Assembly: GCA_964565945.1 (NCBI GenBank)
Contig: CAZMGY010000024.1
Coordinates: 1 to 43,598, forward strand
DNA: 43,598 nt
Direction: 5' to 3'
DNA from: CAZMGY01 sp964565945 [NCBI: uncultured bacterium]
GTDB lineage: Bacteria; GCA-001730085
Shown: one piece after another, positions 25,503-34,846 of the stretch
Numbering within the stretch: position 1 is the first letter of the stretch
Layout of the letters: each line of letters begins with the position of its first letter
Made by a program: the position numbers and the translations under genes
Notes under the pieces: model-generated
Database searches by the model: none
Seen by the model: only the letters and a program-made list of their open reading frames with translations
Told to the model about the DNA's origin: nothing

Positions 25503-25547
25503 GGTATGACTTAAATATAAAGTGGAATAACTAAAAAAATAGAAAAA

Positions 25548-26438
25548 TTAGAAGTGTTGAAAACCTATTTGCTGAATATCAGAACCATCTTTCCAAGTAA
25601 GATCGGGATAAGAGGAATCGATACGGCCAATCAAAGAAATCTTAAAAGGAGCCGCATCCAATAGGCTGTGCTGATCATCAGACAAAGTCACAAGAAGCTC
25701 AAAATCTTCGCCATCCGACAAAGCCGCCTTCAAAGCATCTTCAGACGACAAGGATGAACAGATTTTGGACACTGGAATCTGATTAGGATCCAACCAAGCG
25801 CCCTTTTGTTGAGAAGCCGTCATAAGATGACGCAAGTCCCCCACTAAACCATCACTGATATCTATCATTGAACTGGGACGACAATGCTGAACTAACCATT
25901 GCGCTTCATTTATACACGGAACAAAGGAATAATGCTTACTTGCACGACTTCCCCCCAAAGACCCTGTCACACAGACCCAATCCCCATCTTGCACTCCAGA
26001 TCGGTAAACAACCTTCCCCTTAGCAGCTTTAGCTAAGATGGTCACACTCAAAATCAAACGATCCGAAGCAACAGTATCTCCACCAATAATCGCTATGTTC
26101 CAACACTGGTTAAGTGTCTTGATCCCCTCGTACATCTGCAAAACCTGTTGTTCCGTTAGCCCCTTAGGTAAACCCAAAGAAATCAACATAGCTTCGGGTA
26201 CACCCCCCATTGCCGCAATGTCGCTCACATTAACGGCTGCGGCCTTATAACCGATTTGCTCAAAGGTCATTTCATCCAAAGCAAAGTGAACATCTTGCAC
26301 CAGCATATCAGTCGATACCAAAGTGACTTCATCTTCGTTGTGCGGTAAAACCGCACAATCATCACCGATACCAACCATGTCAGCAGGTACTAAACCATAC
26401 TTTGCTTGAATCTGTTCAATCAGTTTAAATTCATTCAT
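25548..26438 (-). CDS. thiL: Thiamine-monophosphate kinase
   Basis: A 296-residue enzyme that phosphorylates thiamine monophosphate to the diphosphate cofactor. The N-terminal MVGIGDDCAVLPH (about 21-33) holds the metal/ATP aspartates. TDMLVQDVHF (about 46-55), AAVNVSDIAAMGGVPEAMLI (about 68-87), IIGGDTVASDRLILSVT (about 120-136) and MIDISDGLVGDL (about 194-205) are the family motifs. I chose ATG 26438, which overlaps the mtnA end by eight bases (ATGAATGA). The diphosphate is the cofactor of MenD, encoded in this window, though other enzymes also need it. Confidence 0.94.
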   Translation of the reverse strand: MNEFKLIEQIQAKYGLVPADMVGIGDDCAVLPHNEDEVTLVSTDMLVQDVHFALDEMTFEQIGYKAAAVNVSDIAAMGGVPEAMLISLGLPKGLTEQQVLQMYEGIKTLNQCWNIAIIGGDTVASDRLILSVTILAKAAKGKVVYRSGVQDGDWVCVTGSLGGSRASKHYSFVPCINEAQWLVQHCRPSSMIDISDGLVGDLRHLMTASQQKGAWLDPNQIPVSKICSSLSSEDALKAALSDGEDFELLVTLSDDQHSLLDAAPFKISLIGRIDSSYPDLTWKDGSDIQQIGFQHF

Positions 26439-27483
26439 TAGAAACCAAAACTTCGGATGACAGATTTTCAATTTTGACATCAAAGGGAGGATACAAAACA
26501 CCTTGATCGGTGATCAAAGCTGTCACCAGCTCGTTAGGTGTCACATCAAAAGCAGGATTGTAAATAGTCACATCCAAGGGGGCGGTTTGATTACCAAACC
26601 CATGCACAATTTCATGACTCTCGCGCTCTTCAATCGGAATGCTTTTTCCTGAAGACAACGAGGTATCAAAAGTTGAAAAAGGTGCCGCCACATAAAAAGG
26701 AATGTGGTGTTTTTCGGCCAACACAGCCAAATTATAGGTTCCAATTTTGTTGGCCACATCACCATTGGCTACAATGCGATCGGCTCCAACGATAATTGCA
26801 TTTACACCCTTATCACGAATCACATGGGCCGCCATATTGTCAGCGATCACGGTCACATCAATCCCCGCCTGACTCAATTCCCAAGCCGTGAGTCGCGACC
26901 CCTGCAACAGAGGCCTAGTTTCATCGGCAAATATCTTGAGATGCTTGCCCTGTTTCTGTGCTTCGTACATAACAGATAAAGCAGTCCCTGCTCCACCAGT
27001 AGCTAAAGCCCCAGCATTGCAATGGGTTAGCACTACAGATTGTTCATCCAAAAGCTCTGAGCCAAACTGCCCTATTCGCTGGCACAAAGCTTTATCCTCT
27101 TTATGAATCGCGTGAGCTTCTTTCAATAAAATCGCTTTCACTCGAGCCAAGTCGTTAACTTCTCGTACCTTGTCATGACAACGCCTTAAAGCCCATTCCA
27201 AATTAACAGCCGTCGGGCGACACTCTACCAAATAGCTCAAACGTTCTTCAAAAAAGATCCAAAAAGCGCTCATATCTTGATCGTTATCATAATCCTTGAC
27301 CGCTAAATACAAACCATAGGCGCCAGCAATCCCAATGGCTGGCGCGCCACGCACTTGCAAACGCTTAATCGCATCCCAAACATCTTCGACAGTCTCGCAA
27401 TCTCGATACACCAATTCTTGAGGAAGTCGTGTCTGATCAATCAAACACACATGAGTCTCTTTCCATTCTATCGTTTCAAACAT
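26431..27483 (-). CDS. mtnA: S-methyl-5-thioribose-1-phosphate isomerase
   Basis: A 350-residue enzyme of the methionine salvage pathway that converts methylthioribose-1-phosphate to methylthioribulose-1-phosphate. Motifs: LQVRGAPAIGIAGAYGLYLA (about 43-62), VLTHCNAGALATGGAGTALS (about 152-171) with the catalytic cysteine, and VGADRIVANGDVANKIGTYN (about 238-257) with the catalytic aspartate. Length is normal. It is translationally coupled to thiL by an eight-base overlap, an uncommon pairing. No other mtn genes lie in the window; some bacteria use MtnA in a short salvage route. Confidence 0.94.
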   Translation of the reverse strand: MFETIEWKETHVCLIDQTRLPQELVYRDCETVEDVWDAIKRLQVRGAPAIGIAGAYGLYLAVKDYDNDQDMSAFWIFFEERLSYLVECRPTAVNLEWALRRCHDKVREVNDLARVKAILLKEAHAIHKEDKALCQRIGQFGSELLDEQSVVLTHCNAGALATGGAGTALSVMYEAQKQGKHLKIFADETRPLLQGSRLTAWELSQAGIDVTVIADNMAAHVIRDKGVNAIIVGADRIVANGDVANKIGTYNLAVLAEKHHIPFYVAAPFSTFDTSLSSGKSIPIEERESHEIVHGFGNQTAPLDVTIYNPAFDVTPNELVTALITDQGVLYPPFDVKIENLSSEVLVSNE

Positions 27484-27570
27484 TTTACAAGCTCCTCATA
27501 CTGCTCAGCCTCAATATACACTATTTGACATACTAATATGCAATCTATTACAAAATACTTTAACAAAGAA

Positions 27571-28035
27571 TTAGGATTTAGGCTCAAACTCTAAGGCAGA
27601 AGAGTTAATGCAATATCTTAGGCCTGTTGGCTCAGGACCATCAGGAAAAACATGTCCCAAATGACCCTCACAACAAATGCAGTGTACTTCGGCGCGCGTG
27701 CTCCACAAAGATCTTTCTTCTTTGATGCCAATAGATTCTTTGGACAAAGGCTTCCAATAGCTTGGCCAACCTGTCCCCGACTCGTATTTGTGTTCCGAAG
27801 AAAATAGTTTTTCGCCACATCCCGCACAAACATAGGTTCCCAATTTTTTATTATCCCAATATTTTCCTGTAAATGCCCTTTCCGTACCTTCATGACGCAG
27901 CACTTTGTATTGCATAGACGTTAATTGCTCTTTCCATTCTCGGTTGGATTTAATCACTTTGTTGTCCATAGCCACTCCTTCACACCAAGGGATCAAAAGC
28001 CCTAATAGGCTCATTATCCAAATCCATTTATACAT
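27571..28035 (-). CDS. msrB: Methionine-R-sulfoxide reductase MsrB, with an N-terminal export signal
   Basis: The 154-residue long form begins with a hydrophobic signal-like segment (WIWIMSLLGLLIPWCEG). The MsrB domain has the zinc cysteines in YVCAGCGEKL and VHCICCEGHLGHVFPDG, SGTGWPSYW, and the catalytic cysteine in LRYCINSSALEF. It reduces R-methionine sulfoxide in proteins. ATG 28035 has AGGAG nine bases upstream. An internal in-frame ATG at 27969 (MDNKVIKSN) has an even better site (AAGGAGT, about five bases away) and gives a 132-residue complete cytosolic enzyme. Both starts look usable. msrA at the far end of the window shows the same arrangement. Confidence 0.92.
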   Translation of the reverse strand: MYKWIWIMSLLGLLIPWCEGVAMDNKVIKSNREWKEQLTSMQYKVLRHEGTERAFTGKYWDNKKLGTYVCAGCGEKLFSSEHKYESGTGWPSYWKPLSKESIGIKEERSLWSTRAEVHCICCEGHLGHVFPDGPEPTGLRYCINSSALEFEPKS

Positions 28036-28099
28036 TACAGATGGCTCCTATGAATATGCACCCCTATTGTATGGACTTAAGTCGAAAAAAAGAAGAGTT

Positions 28100-28777
28100 T
28101 TAACTTACCTTATCAAATAGACGTTGGACAACGAAATCTTCAATCATATCAAGAATACGAGACGAGGTATTCACAAAGCGCAGTCCGTAGGTGTATAGAA
28201 AATCATCATTATCTATAGGGTTATGCCCCCCCCACACAACCACGCACAAATTATCAGCTTCCACCTTTTCTTCCAAATTGAACAAAATATAGATGTAGTC
28301 TCCAACTTCGACATGCTCATTGGCCTGCATAGCCACACCAGTCTTGCAAATATTAACCAAAAAGGACTCTTGAATGTGGCGCATGGGCTCAAAATGATCC
28401 CCCTCAACCATCACAGCATCACACAAAATACTTTGATGAACATTCATCCGAGGGTACTGACGTCTCTCGATATGCCAACCCGACTCAGTTGGCTTTAACA
28501 TAAGTCTTAAACAACCATCCTTGCGACTGATACCTTCACACGATAAATGAAAGCCCATAATACCTTTTTTCCCATAAAAAATAGCCAACATAGTAGGACC
28601 TAAAGGAACTTTTCTGAGCAACTCTTCATTGTCCCCAGACACAAGGAGACTATCGGCACTTGCTTCTTCAATAACCACCTTAAGCTCCTGGGAATTCTGC
28701 CCCTCCGAAAAGATAAGCACCATCATATTTTGCAAATTTAACATATCTTTAATTTCTGCAAACGAAAAAACTTCCAT
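28100..28777 (-). CDS. PilZ-domain protein (putative c-di-GMP effector)
   Basis: A 225-residue protein with an N-terminal YcgR-like domain (about 1-105) and a C-terminal PilZ domain. The c-di-GMP motif RxxxR is seen as RRQYPRMNV (about 109-117). The second motif, usually (D/N)xSxxG, reads NICKTG (about 147-152), with cysteine for serine, so binding is uncertain. ATG 28777 is chosen because GGAGGAGG lies five bases upstream; a GTG at 28792 precedes it. Codons near 28229 hold a run of eight Gs (WGG), a possible slippage site. No flagellar or pilus gene is present nearby, so the partner is unknown. Confidence 0.8.
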   Translation of the reverse strand: MEVFSFAEIKDMLNLQNMMVLIFSEGQNSQELKVVIEEASADSLLVSGDNEELLRKVPLGPTMLAIFYGKKGIMGFHLSCEGISRKDGCLRLMLKPTESGWHIERRQYPRMNVHQSILCDAVMVEGDHFEPMRHIQESFLVNICKTGVAMQANEHVEVGDYIYILFNLEEKVEADNLCVVVWGGHNPIDNDDFLYTYGLRFVNTSSRILDMIEDFVVQRLFDKVS

Positions 28778-28851
28778 TGAGCCCTCCTCCACACTAATTG
28801 TTTTCTCTAAAATTAAAGGATAACATATTATTTAATACAAATCAATATTCT

Positions 28852-29895
28852 TTAACTGTTTTTAATATCGAATTCAAAAACGTGATTCACCGCTTGAGAT
28901 AAAATGCGATCCATGGAAACAAGATGTAACTTGTAACGACCCGCCGCAACCCTCTCGGGCATCTTAAGTCGCAGGGTCAGAGGAAATGAACGCGCGTCTC
29001 GATCTAACGGCATCACCATACGACGGTTCACCCAATACGGAATATCGAGAACAATATCATAATCTTCATTCGTCACAGAAGCATGCATTTGAAGCCACAC
29101 CTCTCCTTGGGTTGTTTGTCTTAGATTATCAAAAACTATATTCAACCAAATTGGATCCCCTCGATCAAAAACTTTCGCCAGCTTTTCAGGCACTAAAGCT
29201 CCACTGTAGAGCCTCGCTTTCCTAACCAGAAAAGGAAATGTTTTCCAAGACTTAGAGTTTTCCGAAAGCTCCAAAGGCTGCTCAGCTGGACGTAAATCAA
29301 ACCCCGTTCGAGCTTCTTGGATATGACAAATCATTCGCTTCACACCTTTCTGCATAAGATGCTCTCGCAAAAGAGCTTTATCTTGATCGGTTCGAAAAGA
29401 TAACGAACGATCTTCGACCGTTTGATAGACATCAATCATTGTCTCTTCGAGCACGTGAACTTGGCGGGTATCGTACAAACGATACCCCACCTCCATCGCC
29501 ATGGTGGTTTCAATTTTAAGATGCTCTTGGTCCGAAACAACCTTTTCTTGAATATCAAACAGGCCAACGTGCCCCACAAGAACCGCATCAACATTGAGCA
29601 ACTTACCAATATCTTGAATCACTTTGGAGCCAAAAGGCTGTTCAAAAAGGTAGGGGTAGTGCACTTGCAGTTGTATCAAAACTCCTTCATCAGTCACTGC
29701 AAAAAAGCCTTTATCTCCCAAAGCCTTCCTTAATAAAACTGCAAAGGCAATTCCATGATCCTCGGAACCAGAAAAATCGAGCACGCATACCTTTTGAATG
29801 GACTTAGGAATAAAAGCATTCAGATCGCTCTCCAAGGTTCCCCAACATAAGCTAACAACAATGCTTAAGATCCCAAGTTTAAGACGCAGACGCAT
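28852..29895 (-). CDS. Exported CsgG/LpoB-like protein with a C-terminal beta domain
   Basis: A 347-residue protein. The N terminus (LKLGILSIVVSLCWGTLESD) is a signal peptide. Residues about 30-190 have the CsgG/LpoB/FlgT-type pattern: VCVLDFSGSEDHGIAFAVLL, then a hydrophobic helix, then GKLLNVDAVLVGHVGLFDI. The C-terminal region, about 230-347 (GDPIWLNIVFDN, LRLKMPERVAAGRYKLHL), looks like a beta-rich domain. The function cannot be named; relatives assemble secretion channels or activate peptidoglycan synthases. I start at ATG 29895, which overlaps the pepA end by 17 bases, because the signal peptide begins there. Confidence 0.65.
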   Translation of the reverse strand: MRLRLKLGILSIVVSLCWGTLESDLNAFIPKSIQKVCVLDFSGSEDHGIAFAVLLRKALGDKGFFAVTDEGVLIQLQVHYPYLFEQPFGSKVIQDIGKLLNVDAVLVGHVGLFDIQEKVVSDQEHLKIETTMAMEVGYRLYDTRQVHVLEETMIDVYQTVEDRSLSFRTDQDKALLREHLMQKGVKRMICHIQEARTGFDLRPAEQPLELSENSKSWKTFPFLVRKARLYSGALVPEKLAKVFDRGDPIWLNIVFDNLRQTTQGEVWLQMHASVTNEDYDIVLDIPYWVNRRMVMPLDRDARSFPLTLRLKMPERVAAGRYKLHLVSMDRILSQAVNHVFEFDIKNS

Positions 29896-31300
29896 GAGTC
29901 TCCAACCATTGAGAAAGCAACCGCACTCCAAAACCCGTGGCATGTTTAGGCACATAACCTTTCGCCTCTCCATCGTTGTTAGCCACACCAGCAATATCCA
30001 AGTGCGCCCAAGCGGTTTTGCCAACAAACTCTTGCAAAAAGGTAGCTGCCGTTATAGAACCAGCATGACCACGACCAAGGTTCGAAAGATTATTCAAATC
30101 AGCCAAGTCACCCTTCATCGCATCGGAATATTCTTGATAAAGAGGTAAACGCCATAAACGTTCATGCGTTTGCTCTCCCGCTTGAAACAAACTTTCCGCA
30201 AGGTCATCATTGTTTGCAAAAAGTCCCGCCACAATGCTACCAAACGACACCAAAATAGCTCCCGTCAAAGTGGCTAAATTAACCATCTCTGTAGGTTTGT
30301 AGGTTTCACTTACATACGTTAGAGCATCCGCCAAAATCAAGCGCCCTTCGGCATCAGTGTTTTTGATTTGAACAGTTTTGCCTGAGTAAGATCTGTAAAT
30401 ATCCCCAGGAAAATAAGCATCTCCACCAATCGCATTGTAAGCAGCCGCCACGGCGCACACCACATTCACTTTAAGACCCAAAGCGACAACCGTCTTGAAC
30501 AGGCCCAAGGTAGTTGCTGCTCCAGCCATATCGTAACGCATGGTTTCGATACTGCCCGAAGGCTTTAAATTCAATCCCCCTGTATCAAAAGTGATCCCTT
30601 TACCAACCACAGCCCTCACCTTTTTTGAATCGGGATTTCCTTTGTATTCAAGGATGATCAATCGAGGAGGATAAGGCCCACCTTGCCCCACTGCTTGCAA
30701 CAAGCCCATACCTTCTTTGGCTATCTTTTTTTCATCAAAAATAGTTACTTTACACTCTTTATGAGCTTTAACCATCTCCTTCGCTTGATCAGCCAAATAA
30801 GCTGGCGTGACCACATGAGCCATCTCATTCACCAAATCCCGGGTGTAAGACGTACCTTCGGCAATGGTTTGAGCATAAGTAATATCTGCAGAAGCAACTT
30901 TAGCTCCGACCAAATCAACCGATTTTAACGCTTTGGATGATCCTTTGTCTGTTTTATACTTATCAAAGCAATAATTTTTTAAAATCAAAGCTTCGGTTAC
31001 AGCCTTGGTCATATCACTTACATCAATGCTTTTAAGATCAGGCACAAGGAGAGATACATTCTCTTTCTTAATTTTTTGCGCTTCAGAAACAGCCAAAGCG
31101 ACCGCATGACGTACACTCTCTAAAGTCACTTTTTTTTCGTCACCAAGGCCAACATGAATTTTGGTGGCTGTCGGGCAATACAAAACAACAACTTCTTTGT
31201 TATCTCCCGAGAATTCTTTGATTTTTTTAGATTGCTCTTTGCTAAGTAAAATTAAATGTGTTTTGATTCGTGCCGATTTGCTTGCTTGAATTTTAATCAT
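29879..31300 (-). CDS. pepA: Leucyl aminopeptidase (M17, PepA family)
   Basis: A 473-residue cytosolic di-metal aminopeptidase. Metal and catalytic residues lie in VVGKGITFDTGGLNLKPSGS (about 234-253), ETMRYDMAGAATT and VQIKNTDAEGRLILADALTY (about 309-328), which is the M17 signature NTDAEGRL. Length is normal. ATG 31300 is preceded by AGGGAG. A promoter lies at 31334-31362. It overlaps the CsgG/LpoB-like gene by 17 bases; the two are probably co-transcribed. PepA of some bacteria also binds DNA; nothing here tells whether this one does. Confidence 0.95.
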   Translation of the reverse strand: MIKIQASKSARIKTHLILLSKEQSKKIKEFSGDNKEVVVLYCPTATKIHVGLGDEKKVTLESVRHAVALAVSEAQKIKKENVSLLVPDLKSIDVSDMTKAVTEALILKNYCFDKYKTDKGSSKALKSVDLVGAKVASADITYAQTIAEGTSYTRDLVNEMAHVVTPAYLADQAKEMVKAHKECKVTIFDEKKIAKEGMGLLQAVGQGGPYPPRLIILEYKGNPDSKKVRAVVGKGITFDTGGLNLKPSGSIETMRYDMAGAATTLGLFKTVVALGLKVNVVCAVAAAYNAIGGDAYFPGDIYRSYSGKTVQIKNTDAEGRLILADALTYVSETYKPTEMVNLATLTGAILVSFGSIVAGLFANNDDLAESLFQAGEQTHERLWRLPLYQEYSDAMKGDLADLNNLSNLGRGHAGSITAATFLQEFVGKTAWAHLDIAGVANNDGEAKGYVPKHATGFGVRLLSQWLETHASAS

Positions 31301-31333
31301 GGTTTCAGACTCCCTTTAGCATTTGTGTGTCTT

Positions 31334-31362
31334 ATCGTACTCAATGCACGCTTGATTGACAA
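31334..31362 (-). promoter_or_regulatory. pepA promoter
   Basis: TTGTCA (31362-31357), 17-base spacer and TACGAT (31339-31334) on the minus strand, 33 bases upstream of the pepA start and just after the menC stop. Confidence 0.55.
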
Positions 31363-31372
31363 GTCAACATCA

Positions 31373-32266
31373 TCACCCCTCCTTCATCCAACGATGCGTA
31401 CCTAAACCACACGCAACATCATTTTTTTGCCAGGCACAAGCCAATGCCCTCAAAGCCTGAAGTCCCACTTCTGATTCAAAACAAGAGCTAATCACTAGCG
31501 CGCACGAATGGCTTTGTGCCAAATCACGCAAAGGCTTCAGTCGATCCAGGCCCCCCACCAATGTTGGCTTAACAACTAAAGCCTTAAAGACATCCATCGA
31601 AGAGCGCCAATCCCAATCGTTCCAATAGAGACTCTCATCTAAGGCAAGGGGCACCTTCGTTTGCTCCATCAAAAGAAGCCAATCATTCGGATCCTTACAA
31701 GGCTCTTCAATGAATTCAAGCGGCCAAGAGGCCGTTTGCTCACAAAAATCAAGGACATCGTGCAAACTCCAGGCCCGATTAGCATCGATGCGTAAGTGAC
31801 GAGGCCGGTAGAGCTCAACTACCTGTTGGACACGTTCAATATCTTCTGCTACAGGCAACTCCCCCACCTTAAGCTTAAGCGTAGATCCTAAAGACACATC
31901 TGCACCTTCGCGATATAATTCAGCAACTGGCAATTTTTCTAGAGGAATCGGCAAGGTATCAGACCACCATTGAGCTAAAGAACATTGGTTTTGCAACGCT
32001 TTAAGAGAATTTTGAGCCACATCAACCGCCCAACAAGCCGAAGGCGACCGAAGAGAATCAAGACCTTTCGTCCAACCTTCTAATTCACTCAGGACATCCT
32101 CAATTGACTCCCGAGAAAACCCAGGCAGAGGAGCCGCATCGCCCCAAACTCTCAAAGAACCCTCTCTTAAGCCTACAAGAACCCCTTGACGTTCACGAAT
32201 CGTGAGACCTTTCCAGCGAAGCGGATGTTTGAGAGGCAAGGCGTATCGCTTTAATTCCACGAGCAT
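31373..32266 (-). CDS. menC: o-Succinylbenzoate synthase
   Basis: A 297-residue enolase-superfamily enzyme that dehydrates SHCHC to o-succinylbenzoate in menaquinone synthesis. Key residues are in STLKLKVGE (KxK, about 127-135), RIDANRAWS (Asp, about 158-166), LEFIEEPCKD (Glu), LALDESLYW (Asp) and LVVKPTLVGGL (Lys, about 227-237). ATG 32266 directly follows the menA stop (TAAATG), so the two are tightly coupled. It is the last gene of the men operon. Confidence 0.92.
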   Translation of the reverse strand: MLVELKRYALPLKHPLRWKGLTIRERQGVLVGLREGSLRVWGDAAPLPGFSRESIEDVLSELEGWTKGLDSLRSPSACWAVDVAQNSLKALQNQCSLAQWWSDTLPIPLEKLPVAELYREGADVSLGSTLKLKVGELPVAEDIERVQQVVELYRPRHLRIDANRAWSLHDVLDFCEQTASWPLEFIEEPCKDPNDWLLLMEQTKVPLALDESLYWNDWDWRSSMDVFKALVVKPTLVGGLDRLKPLRDLAQSHSCALVISSCFESEVGLQALRALACAWQKNDVACGLGTHRWMKEG

Positions 32267-33169
32267 TTAAAACAACCATCCCAACGTGAATAAAATGGTA
32301 TAAAGCAACAAAAGCTTGCCTGTGCGAGCCAAAGTTTGATTCAAGGAGGGCCCATCGATTTGTGGATTCCAAACCGCTCGTAAGGATGGCAAAGCCAAAA
32401 TGGGAATCACAATCGGAATCACAATATAAAAATGTTTATCCTTAAGCACCGCTAAAGCTATCGCAATCGCTACCGCTAAAACCAGTGAAACCACATATTC
32501 AACGCGGGCAAACATTGGTCCAAATCGCACCGCCAAGGTTTTTTTACCAGCACTCCGATCCCCAGCAACATCACGCAAATTGTTCACCGTAATAAGCGCC
32601 ACCGAAAAAAATCCCGGAGCAAAACCCACCAAAATAGCCAAACGACTGACTTCAGCCGTTTGCAAATAATAGGTTCCCGCCACAGCCATGGGACCAAAAA
32701 AGACAAAAGCAAAAATATCTCCGAGTCCGTGATAGCCTAAAGGAAACATCCCTCCTGTATACATAAAACCAGCACACACCGAAAGAAACGTCAAAAAGAA
32801 AATCTCCCACCCCAGCGATAAACTAAAATAAGCTCCAATGAGCAAACTTAAGCCAAAACTCAAAATAATCGCCACACGCATTGAGGGTTCGGTCACAAGC
32901 CCAGCTTGCATAACGCGCAAAGGACCAATCCTCTCTTCATTATCGGTTCCGCGAATGCAATCGTAATAATCGTTGGTTAAATTGGTTCCTATTTGAAGCC
33001 CTAGCACTGCCAACAAAGCCAAAATCATCACGATCACAGAAAACTGACCACAACCCCAGGCCAGAACAGAAGACATCATAATCGGACAGATCGAAGCCCA
33101 CAAAGTTTGAGGGCGAATCGCCTTCCACCAAATTCGTGTGCGTGATAGCTTTTGTCCCGTCTGACTCAT
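32267..33169 (-). CDS. menA: 1,4-dihydroxy-2-naphthoate polyprenyltransferase
   Basis: A 300-residue membrane enzyme of the UbiA family with about eight or nine hydrophobic helices that prenylates 1,4-dihydroxy-2-naphthoate. The first aspartate-rich motif is NLTNDYYDCIRGTD (about 63-76); the second is NNLRDVAGDRSAGKKTLAVR (about 189-208). Length is normal. ATG 33169 lies nine bases after the menB stop, with AGGAT as ribosome site. Side-chain length cannot be told from sequence. Confidence 0.95.
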   Translation of the reverse strand: MSQTGQKLSRTRIWWKAIRPQTLWASICPIMMSSVLAWGCGQFSVIVMILALLAVLGLQIGTNLTNDYYDCIRGTDNEERIGPLRVMQAGLVTEPSMRVAIILSFGLSLLIGAYFSLSLGWEIFFLTFLSVCAGFMYTGGMFPLGYHGLGDIFAFVFFGPMAVAGTYYLQTAEVSRLAILVGFAPGFFSVALITVNNLRDVAGDRSAGKKTLAVRFGPMFARVEYVVSLVLAVAIAIALAVLKDKHFYIVIPIVIPILALPSLRAVWNPQIDGPSLNQTLARTGKLLLLYTILFTLGWLF

Positions 33170-33178
33170 GCCACAATC

Positions 33179-34033
33179 CTATGACCTTTTGGGAAATTTG
33201 GAAAAGTCGGGTTGACGTTTTTCGTTAAACGCATTGCGACCTTCTTGACCTTCTTCCGTCATGTAAAACAGCATAGTGGCATTACCTGCCATTTCTTGCA
33301 AACCAGATTGACCATCACAGTCCGCATTTAAGGCCGCCTTCAAAAAACGCAAGGCCAGAGGGGAGTGTTGTAACATTTCTCGACACCACTGTACGGTTTC
33401 TTCTTCGAGTTGCTCGTAAGGGACCACAGTGTTAACCAGACCCATATCCAGCGCTTCTTGGGCATTATATTGACGACACAAAAACCAAATTTCACGCGCC
33501 TTTTTTTGACCAACAATACGCGCCATATAACTGGCTCCGAATCCTCCATCAAAAGAGCCTACACGAGGACCCGCTTGACCAAAAACAGCATTATCTGCGG
33601 CAATGGTTAAATCACACACCATATGCAATACATGTCCGCCACCAATTGCGTAACCGGCCACCATAGCCACCACGGGTTTAGGGCAAGTACGAATATCTCT
33701 CTGAAAATCCAAAACATTCAAGCGATGAACACCTTCATTATCGGCATACCCTGCATCACCACGAATTTTCTGATCCCCACCCGAACAAAAAGCCAACTCA
33801 CCCTCTCCAGTCAAAATAATCGCACCAATACGGTCGTCGTGGCGCGCATCAGAAAGGGCTTCTATCATTTGATCAACCGTTTGAGGGCGGAAAGCATTGC
33901 GTCGCTCGGGGCGATTGATTGTGATTTTAGCAATACCTTCCTCTTTGGCCTTATGATACAAAATATCGCTATATTCTTTGACAATAATCCATTTCACCGA
34001 ATTTTGTTCAACAACAGCTATGCTTCGACTCAT
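33179..34033 (-). CDS. menB: 1,4-dihydroxy-2-naphthoyl-CoA synthase
   Basis: A 284-residue crotonase-fold enzyme that closes the second ring from o-succinylbenzoyl-CoA. It is very close to E. coli MenB (285 residues): [20 protein letters not shown] (about 37-56), [15 protein letters not shown] (about 82-96), [19 protein letters not shown] (about 120-138), [20 protein letters not shown] and the C-terminal [19 protein letters not shown] 34033 has GGAG five bases upstream. Spacing to menH is 24 bases. Bicarbonate-dependent catalysis, known for this type, is likely. Confidence 0.97.
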   Translation of the reverse strand: MSRSIAVVEQNSVKWIIVKEYSDILYHKAKEEGIAKITINRPERRNAFRPQTVDQMIEALSDARHDDRIGAIILTGEGELAFCSGGDQKIRGDAGYADNEGVHRLNVLDFQRDIRTCPKPVVAMVAGYAIGGGHVLHMVCDLTIAADNAVFGQAGPRVGSFDGGFGASYMARIVGQKKAREIWFLCRQYNAQEALDMGLVNTVVPYEQLEEETVQWCREMLQHSPLALRFLKAALNADCDGQSGLQEMAGNATMLFYMTEEGQEGRNAFNEKRQPDFSKFPKRS

Positions 34034-34057
34034 GCTAACTCCATTTATTATTTAAAC

Positions 34058-34843
34058 TTATAAATTTAGAAAATTCGTTAATATTCTAACATAATCAGCC
34101 ACTTTTTCCACATGGACATTATGGCCACAATCGGATAGCACATGGAGTTGAGACTGAGAAAATCCTCGGAGCATATCTTCGGCAAAGCCAAAAAACTTAC
34201 TATCATTTTCACCCACAATCAACAAAACCGGACAGGACACTTCATGCAGACGTCCCCACAACGACGGTTGAGCTCCAGTACTTAAAGCTCTCAAAGCTTG
34301 AGCCACCAATAAAGCCTTGTTTGTAAGACGTGGCTTAAGAAATTCTTTGAACAATTCAGGATTTCGTTTGATCGATTTGAAAAAAGGCTGCTCATACCAC
34401 TTGATCAAATAGCCTCGAAAGTTATCCTGCTCTTTCTCAATTTGCCTGGCAATATACTCATCATGCTTGACTCGCTTTGCTTGCTCATCCAGGGTTTTTA
34501 ATCCAGGGCAAGAACCTTCCATCGTCAAACTTAAATAACGTTCTGGATTTTGTAAGACCATTTGCAAAGCCACACGCCCCCCCATCGAATAACCTAGCAA
34601 ATGACAGGTGGGTATCGCTAAATCATCAAGCAACTCATTGATAGATTTTGCAGCTTTCGGTAGTGAGTTATTCTGCTCCGAGATAGACATTCCTCCATGA
34701 CCAGGCAAATCAATCGTTAAACATGAGTACTCTAACAACATCTTAAGGCAAACAGCATCCCAATCGGCCTGATTGCCCAAAAATCCATGTAAAAGCACCA
34801 AGGTTGGTTTAGACGCATCTCCATGCAATTGATAGCTAATCAT
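34058..34843 (-). CDS. menH: SHCHC synthase (alpha/beta hydrolase MenH)
   Basis: A 261-residue enzyme that removes pyruvate from SEPHCHC to give SHCHC. The oxyanion segment is LVLLHGFLGNQADW (about 15-28), followed by LTIDLPGHGGMS. The nucleophile serine lies in LLGYSMGGRVALQM (about 83-96). The aspartate and histidine are in LIVGENDSKFF and LSDCGHNVHVEK. Length is normal. Start is three bases after the menD stop. MenH identity rather than a generic hydrolase follows from the operon. Confidence 0.9.
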   Translation of the reverse strand: MISYQLHGDASKPTLVLLHGFLGNQADWDAVCLKMLLEYSCLTIDLPGHGGMSISEQNNSLPKAAKSINELLDDLAIPTCHLLGYSMGGRVALQMVLQNPERYLSLTMEGSCPGLKTLDEQAKRVKHDEYIARQIEKEQDNFRGYLIKWYEQPFFKSIKRNPELFKEFLKPRLTNKALLVAQALRALSTGAQPSLWGRLHEVSCPVLLIVGENDSKFFGFAEDMLRGFSQSQLHVLSDCGHNVHVEKVADYVRILTNFLNL

Positions 34844-34846
34844 CGC

